This document shows positions 41,329 through 45,745 of a stretch of DNA of 45,745 nucleotides, in pieces. The notes under the pieces were generated by a model. It ran no database searches, was not told the origin of the DNA, and worked only from the letters and a program-made list of their open reading frames with translations. How positions within the stretch are numbered: the stretch's first letter is position 1; each line of letters starts with the position of its first letter. This DNA comes from CAIPFQ01 sp964641775 (GTDB lineage: Bacteria; Chlamydiota; Chlamydiia; Chlamydiales; SM23-39), in the NCBI GenBank assembly GCA_964641775.1, contig CAZXLK010000003.1, positions 1 to 45,745 on the forward strand, given 5' to 3'. The position numbers and the translations under genes were made by a program.

Positions 41329-41926
41329 GGAAAACCTCTTGCATTTGCAAATCATCCACTCTTGCAACAATAGCAAGCTTTCCTTGCATAGGATGAGTTG
41401 GACTATCTAAAATCATCCGATTTAGAGCTCCAAGTTTCAATCGAATGAGAGCAGCTTCTGCAATGACAACTCCATCTACGTCTTTTGTTTTTAGTCTTTC
41501 TTCAATTGTCCCTCGTAAATCGATGAAAGTAAGTCCATCGCATAATTTTTTTACCGCCTCTTCTCTCCGAATACTTGAAGTTGCGATTTTCATACCCGGC
41601 TCTAATTTTCCCCGCAAAACTAGGCTATCTCGAGGATCAAGTCCTTTGGTGATGGCAATCACTGCAAGACCTTTTGGCATGGGATCGGGCAAATCTTTTG
41701 CAGAATGAATGGCAATTCGAATTTCTCCTTTCAAGAGAAGCTCGTCGAGATCGCGGGTAAAAAAATCGGTTTTGTCCAAAGTGCGCAAAGTTCTTGTTTT
41801 ATCTCGATCACCGGGACTTGATGTCCAAACAGGAAGTAACTTGTGGCCTTTCAATTCTTTTGCCACTTCTTCAAATTGGGCAATAGAGAGGGGGGATGAT
41901 CTAGCTCCCGTTTTAATTGAATACAT
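41300..41926 (-). CDS. hemC: Hydroxymethylbilane synthase (porphobilinogen deaminase), short form lacking domain 3
   Basis: A 208-residue protein starting at ATG 41926 (an in-frame TTG at 41947 would add 7 residues). Domains 1 and 2 are present: IKTGARSSPLS, IAIHSAKDLPDPMPKG, ATSSIRREEAVK, FIDLRGTIEERL. It ends shortly after the HPMQGKLAIVARVDD segment. Domain 3 of typical enzymes (about 90 residues, containing the Cys that holds the dipyrromethane cofactor) is absent and is not present in another frame before hemD. Chlamydial HemC is also short as I recall (about 240 residues). Overlaps radA by 14 bases. Confidence 0.88.
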   Translation of the reverse strand: MYSIKTGARSSPLSIAQFEEVAKELKGHKLLPVWTSSPGDRDKTRTLRTLDKTDFFTRDLDELLLKGEIRIAIHSAKDLPDPMPKGLAVIAITKGLDPRDSLVLRGKLEPGMKIATSSIRREEAVKKLCDGLTFIDLRGTIEERLKTKDVDGVVIAEAALIRLKLGALNRMILDSPTHPMQGKLAIVARVDDLQMQEVFREIHFVSGN

Positions 41927-43271
41927 GCTGGATTGCTTGATCGACAAGATCTACTCCGATAAGCTCAATTTTTTCATGAGTTGCAGGTGAAATGCCTTTT
42001 AGGCTCCGTTTAGGAAGGATGCATTTTTTAAATCCCATGTGGATGGCCTCTTTGAGTCTTGTTTCAATGCGACTTACTCCTCGCACCTCGCCTCCAAGGC
42101 CCACTTCGCCAAAGACAACAAGATCAGAAGGCAAAAACCGATTGGCATAGGAAGAGGCAATGGCTAAAATAATTCCTAAATCAATAGCGGGCTCTGCAAT
42201 TTTCAGCCCGCCGGCAAGAGCTACAAATACATCGCAATGATGGAGCTGATAACCAATCCGTTTTTCTAAAACGGCAAGAAGAAGGGCTAAGCGGTTTTGA
42301 TCAAGCCCTGTCGATCTTCGAGATGGCGTCGAAAAAGAAGTGGAAGTGACAAGAGCTTGGATCTCCATCAAAAAAGCCCTTGCTCCCTCAAGGCCCGGGA
42401 CAATTGCAGACCCGGCGATCTCTCTCATTCTTCCCTCTAAAAAAGCCAAGGAGGGATTGGGGACTTCCGTAAGGCCTGTTTCTTTCATTTGGAAAATGGC
42501 TATTTCATCTGTTGGCCCAAAGCGGTTTTTGATGGAGCGAAGTAGCCGATAGCCTAGCTGTTTATCCCCTTCAAAATCTAAAACCGTATCGACAAGATGC
42601 TCTAAAACTCTAGGGCCTGCAATTTCGCCCGTTTTTGTCACATGGCCGATCAAAAATATGGTAATTCCCTCACCTTTTGCAAGGTGCATGAATTCGTTTG
42701 CAATTTCTCTCACCTGGACAACCGATCCGGGGGCAGATGGAATTTCTGATTTATAGACAATTTGGATAGAATCGACAATGGCAACATCGGGTTTGAGATG
42801 ATCGATTTGAAGCCGAATCGCACTAAAAAGGGTTTCACTTAAAAGATAGACATTGGGATGGTCGATTCCAAGCCTTTTTGCTCGAAGAGAGGTTTGCTCT
42901 GCCGATTCTTCTCCGCATACATAAAGCACCGTAAGATTTTGCAAGGCCAGGGCATTTGCAATTTGCAAAAGAAGGGTCGATTTTCCAACACCGGGCTCCC
43001 CTCCCACTAAAATGAGAGAGCCATCGACGATCCCCCCTCCAAAAAGCCGGTCGAGCTCCCCCATTTTTGTCATAAGCCTATGTCTATCGTCTAAAGGGAC
43101 ATCCCGAATTCGGATCGGTTTTGCATTTTTGGAAACAAATCGGGGTTGTTTCTCTACAACCTCTACTTCTTCGACAAAGGTATTCCACTTTTGGCAAGTA
43201 GGGCAGCTGCCAGTCCATTTTGTTTGATTATGCCCGCACTCTTTACAGGTCCATAAAATTTTTGTTTTCAT
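41913..43271 (-). CDS. radA: DNA repair protein RadA (Sms)
   Basis: A 452-residue recombination protein that promotes branch migration with RecA. The N-terminal zinc finger is CKEC and CPTC (residues 9-26). Walker A GEPGVGKST is at 91-99. The RadA-specific KNRFGPTDE motif and a C-terminal Lon-like domain (about 340-452, with GEVGLGGEVRGV) are present. It overlaps the rnc stop by one base (TAATG). Corresponds to CT298. Confidence 0.96.
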   Translation of the reverse strand: MKTKILWTCKECGHNQTKWTGSCPTCQKWNTFVEEVEVVEKQPRFVSKNAKPIRIRDVPLDDRHRLMTKMGELDRLFGGGIVDGSLILVGGEPGVGKSTLLLQIANALALQNLTVLYVCGEESAEQTSLRAKRLGIDHPNVYLLSETLFSAIRLQIDHLKPDVAIVDSIQIVYKSEIPSAPGSVVQVREIANEFMHLAKGEGITIFLIGHVTKTGEIAGPRVLEHLVDTVLDFEGDKQLGYRLLRSIKNRFGPTDEIAIFQMKETGLTEVPNPSLAFLEGRMREIAGSAIVPGLEGARAFLMEIQALVTSTSFSTPSRRSTGLDQNRLALLLAVLEKRIGYQLHHCDVFVALAGGLKIAEPAIDLGIILAIASSYANRFLPSDLVVFGEVGLGGEVRGVSRIETRLKEAIHMGFKKCILPKRSLKGISPATHEKIELIGVDLVDQAIQHVFN

Positions 43272-43978
43272 TATAAATCCAGCTTCGTTAAGGCCGCGAA
43301 TGCCGCCCTTTGTTCTGCCTCTTTTTTCGATGCCCCCATCCCGACCCCAAGCTCCTCTTCATTTACAATAGCTAAAACATGAAAGACTTTAGCATGATCA
43401 GGGCCGGTTTCTTCAACCACTTTGTATTGGGGAGCTTTTTGAAATTTTTTTTGAGCATAATCTTGAAGCTCCGCCTTGTAATTGCGAGGAGGAGAGCCGA
43501 TCACTTTTTCAAATTCTTCTTCAAAGTGGCATAGAAGAAAGGATTTGACAATTTGTACGCCCCCATCAAGATAAATCGCCGCAATGAGCGCCTCAAAAAC
43601 ATCCGATTGGATCGATGCTTTTGCGCTCCCCTCGCCGATCCTCTCCCCTTTTCCTAATAAAATCGCATCGGTGACTTTGAGTTTTTGGAGATAGGATGCA
43701 CAAGAGCTTGCATCAACAAGTTTTGATCTGAGCTGAGACAACTGCCCTTCGGGAAAATTGGGGAGGCGGTGATAGAGATAATCTGCAATGCAAAGCCCTA
43801 GAACAGAATCGCCCAGAAATTCCAGCCGTTCATTATGCTGCAGGCAAGTGCCTCTCATTTCATTCAAAAAGGAGCGGTGGATAAAGGCCTGTAGCAAGAG
43901 GTCTTTATTTTCAAATGCATAGCCTAATTTTTCTTCGACTAAAGAAAGATTTAACTTAAAGGACTCCAAGAGATTCAT
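43271..43978 (-). CDS. rnc: Ribonuclease III
   Basis: A 235-residue double-strand-specific RNase that processes rRNA and some mRNAs. The catalytic signature ERLEFLGDSVL is at residues 50-60; a second acidic site (SDVFEALIAAIYLDGG) and a C-terminal dsRNA-binding domain (KAELQDYAQKKFQ...GMGASKKEAEQRAAFAAL) follow. Full length. Corresponds to CT297, with radA downstream. It diverges from dapL, 51 bases away. Confidence 0.96.
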   Translation of the reverse strand: MNLLESFKLNLSLVEEKLGYAFENKDLLLQAFIHRSFLNEMRGTCLQHNERLEFLGDSVLGLCIADYLYHRLPNFPEGQLSQLRSKLVDASSCASYLQKLKVTDAILLGKGERIGEGSAKASIQSDVFEALIAAIYLDGGVQIVKSFLLCHFEEEFEKVIGSPPRNYKAELQDYAQKKFQKAPQYKVVEETGPDHAKVFHVLAIVNEEELGVGMGASKKEAEQRAAFAALTKLDL

Positions 43979-44029
43979 CCTCTTATTTTGCTATCTCCAA
44001 AACTCTCTTTTCAAGTAATATTATTCGCT

Positions 44030-45244
44030 ATGGCCAAACTCAACCACCATTTTTCCAAACTGAAAGGAAGTTACCTTTTCCCCGAGATTGAAAAAAGAAT
44101 TAACGAATTTCGAGAGAATTGTCCTGAGACTCCTCTTTTGGATCTAGGAATTGGAGACATCACCCAGCCTATTCCCCCTTCTGCTATATCGGCCTTGGCT
44201 TCAAGCGCATTAGAAATGGGCGAGCCGAAAACATTTCGCGGATATGGCCCTCCGGAAGGGTATCTTTTTTTAAGAGAAGCCATTGCATCTAAAGAATACG
44301 GCTCTTTAAACATAGACCCAAGTGAAATTTTTATTTCCGATGGCGCGCAAAGCGATATCGCAAATTTCCAAGAGCTTTTCGATACCAATAATCGGATTGC
44401 CATTCCGGATCCAACCTATCCTGTCTATCTCGATTCGAATGTCATCGCCGGAAGGACCCGCTCGCTTTTAAAAACAGGAAGGCAAGGGGGGGTAATCTAT
44501 CTTGCTTGCACCGAAGTGAATGGATTCCAACCTGAGCCGCCAAATACGCCGGTAGATCTCATTTACCTTTGCCTTCCCAATAACCCAACCGGGGTTGCTT
44601 TAGATCGAAAGACATTAAAAAAATGGGTGGATTACGCAAGTGAGCACAAAGCTGTGATTTTAATCGATGGCGCTTACGCTGCTTTTATTACAGATCCCGA
44701 AATTCCAAAAAGCATTTATGAAATTGAGGGAGCAAAAGAGGTCGCTGTTGAATTTCGGACCTTTTCAAAATCTGCAGGATTTACCGGGCTTCGATGTTCC
44801 TACACCGTTGTCCCTAAAGAATTAACTATCGCTGATGTCGGCTCTACCCATTCATTACATGCCCTTTGGAAACGGCGTCATGATACAAAATTCAATGGAG
44901 TTGCCTATCCGATTCAAAAGGCGGCGGCGGCTCTTTTTACTCCACAAGGTCAAAAAGAAGTCAAAGCTTTGGTAAGCTCTTATCTGGAAAGGGCCAAAAT
45001 GTTTCACCATGGGCTTAAAAGATTGGGTTATACAGTATATGGCGGTGTAAATTCTCCCTATCTTTGGTGTAAAACTCCGGGTGGGATAGATTCTTGGCAA
45101 TTTTTTGATTTTCTTTTGAAAGAGCGGCAAATTATCTCCATTCCCGGCAGTGGATTTGGGCAATCGGGAGAAGGGTTTGTCCGATTTTCCGCCTTTGCCG
45201 ATCCATTTGCTTTATCTGAAGCGCTCCAAAGGCTAACAATATGA
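44030..45244 (+). CDS. dapL: LL-diaminopimelate aminotransferase
   Basis: A 404-residue PLP enzyme that converts tetrahydrodipicolinate directly to LL-diaminopimelate, the route used by Chlamydiae and plants. Start MAKLNHHFSKLKGSYLFPEIEKRINEF; in-frame codons upstream to 43988 look non-coding. Fold signatures are LGIGDITQPI, GPPEGYLFLREAIA, DPTYPVYLD, LPNNPTGVA and the PLP lysine in FRTFSKSAGFTGLRCSY. Product feeds lysine and, through meso-DAP, MurE in this same window. Corresponds to CT390; the next gene overlaps the stop by four bases (ATGA). Confidence 0.96.
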   Translation: MAKLNHHFSKLKGSYLFPEIEKRINEFRENCPETPLLDLGIGDITQPIPPSAISALASSALEMGEPKTFRGYGPPEGYLFLREAIASKEYGSLNIDPSEIFISDGAQSDIANFQELFDTNNRIAIPDPTYPVYLDSNVIAGRTRSLLKTGRQGGVIYLACTEVNGFQPEPPNTPVDLIYLCLPNNPTGVALDRKTLKKWVDYASEHKAVILIDGAYAAFITDPEIPKSIYEIEGAKEVAVEFRTFSKSAGFTGLRCSYTVVPKELTIADVGSTHSLHALWKRRHDTKFNGVAYPIQKAAAALFTPQGQKEVKALVSSYLERAKMFHHGLKRLGYTVYGGVNSPYLWCKTPGGIDSWQFFDFLLKERQIISIPGSGFGQSGEGFVRFSAFADPFALSEALQRLTI

Positions 45245-45745
45245 AATCAGCACTCACTGCCCAACAGCTCTCTTTTTTTACTCTCAATGGATATCTCGAA
45301 ATTGGAGGACTCTCTTTTGATCCAAAAGAGATTTTTGCGGCGGCTAGCGCCGGTTTAAAAGAAAATCCTTTGGGTCGGGATCTTTGGAGAAGCCAGGAAG
45401 TTTTAAAGACTCTTCTTTTCAATCAGATTGCGCCTGCAGTTATTGCTTTAACAAAAAAGCCCCGCCTTGCCATGGATCAATTAATCATAGAGCCGCCCAA
45501 AACTGCTGCGCCTCTTAAAGATTTGTTTTGTATTCAAGGGATTGACCTATTCGCTTTATTTATTGAAGAAGAGAGGACAAGCAAAAAAAAACCAAAATTG
45601 GGAATTCTTCCCTATCCATCTCATCCCACAAATGTCCTTTTTGTAAGGCCCCACATTATTCTGAATTGGTCTCCGAAAGAGTTGATTTACGTAGGTGGCT
45701 ATTGCTTCGATGATCTTGGGGTCTATGTCCATAATCCCAAAGATC
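45241..45745 (+). CDS. Conserved chlamydial protein (CT391-like), 3' end outside the window
   Basis: At least 168 residues, beginning at the ATG that overlaps the dapL stop: MKSALTAQQLSFFTLNGYLEIGGLSF. The opening 'eqxxxFxxxGYlxIxxLxF' resembles the start of phytanoyl-CoA dioxygenase-like proteins; the iron-binding HxD is not visible, so this is only a hint. Later a segment (GILPYPSHPTNVLFVRPHIILNWSPKELIYVGGY) has no known match to me. Position after dapL matches CT391 as I recall it. Truncated by the window edge. Confidence 0.8.
   Translation, partial: MKSALTAQQLSFFTLNGYLEIGGLSFDPKEIFAAASAGLKENPLGRDLWRSQEVLKTLLFNQIAPAVIALTKKPRLAMDQLIIEPPKTAAPLKDLFCIQGIDLFALFIEEERTSKKKPKLGILPYPSHPTNVLFVRPHIILNWSPKELIYVGGYCFDDLGVYVHNPKD

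Overview
The window comes from a member of the phylum Chlamydiae, most likely an environmental ('Chlamydia-like') lineage rather than Chlamydia itself. It carries an NTT-family ADP/ATP translocase, an LL-diaminopimelate aminotransferase (DapL), a second DnaA, a degenerate ytg-type metal transporter operon, and long runs of genes in the order I remember from Chlamydia trachomatis (the CT063-CT070, CT268-CT275, CT282-CT286, CT290-CT299 and CT390-CT391 neighbourhoods). The CT numbers are from memory. Two N-runs (10 and 100 Ns) show that this is a draft scaffold, and several reading-frame defects must be read with that in mind.

Layout. 1-2050: metal ABC transporter operon (ytgA with two in-frame TAG codons, ytgB, start of ytgC), with a hairpin cluster between ytgB and ytgC. 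2232-6907: a conserved chlamydial protein, the ADP/ATP translocase and lepA. 6894-9496: an endonuclease/exonuclease/phosphatase-fold membrane protein coupled to gnd. 9562-10100: tRNA-Arg(CCU), an orphan antitoxin-like ORF and an interspersed repeat. 10101-15948: division and peptidoglycan cluster mraZ-rsmH-ftsL-ftsI-murE-amiA, with a stop codon in the murE P-loop. 16250-18416: a conserved protein, a TPR chaperone-like protein and dnaA2. 18546-25703: outer-membrane barrel, SPFH protein, ComF-like protein, a giant AsmA/TamB-like protein, gcvH and a CBM9-like protein. 25700-33017: a PpiD/SurA-like protein, an archaeal/eukaryotic-type proS, lplA and clpC. 33048-36127: A+T-rich accessory island with a HepT/MntA toxin-antitoxin pair and a divergent glycosyltransferase/FkbM methyltransferase pair, both with apparent signal peptides. 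36098-38705: ptsN-ptsN-dut-accD. 38875-40051: second small accessory insert (FkbM methyltransferase and a helical orphan). 40140-45745: sodA, hemD, hemC, radA, rnc, dapL and a partial conserved protein.

The genes link in several ways. DapL makes the meso-DAP that MurE adds to peptidoglycan, FtsI cross-links it and AmiA trims it. GcvH and LplA form a lipoate pair. HemC and HemD are consecutive haem steps, although HemC lacks the domain that normally holds its cofactor.

The most unusual content is structural. At least three families of degenerate inverted or tandem repeats lie between genes, and several sit where the gene order departs from that of Chlamydia. The secreted GT25/FkbM pair shares a 20-bp perfect palindrome at one start codon. 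Nonsense and indel lesions occur in ytgA, murE and comF.
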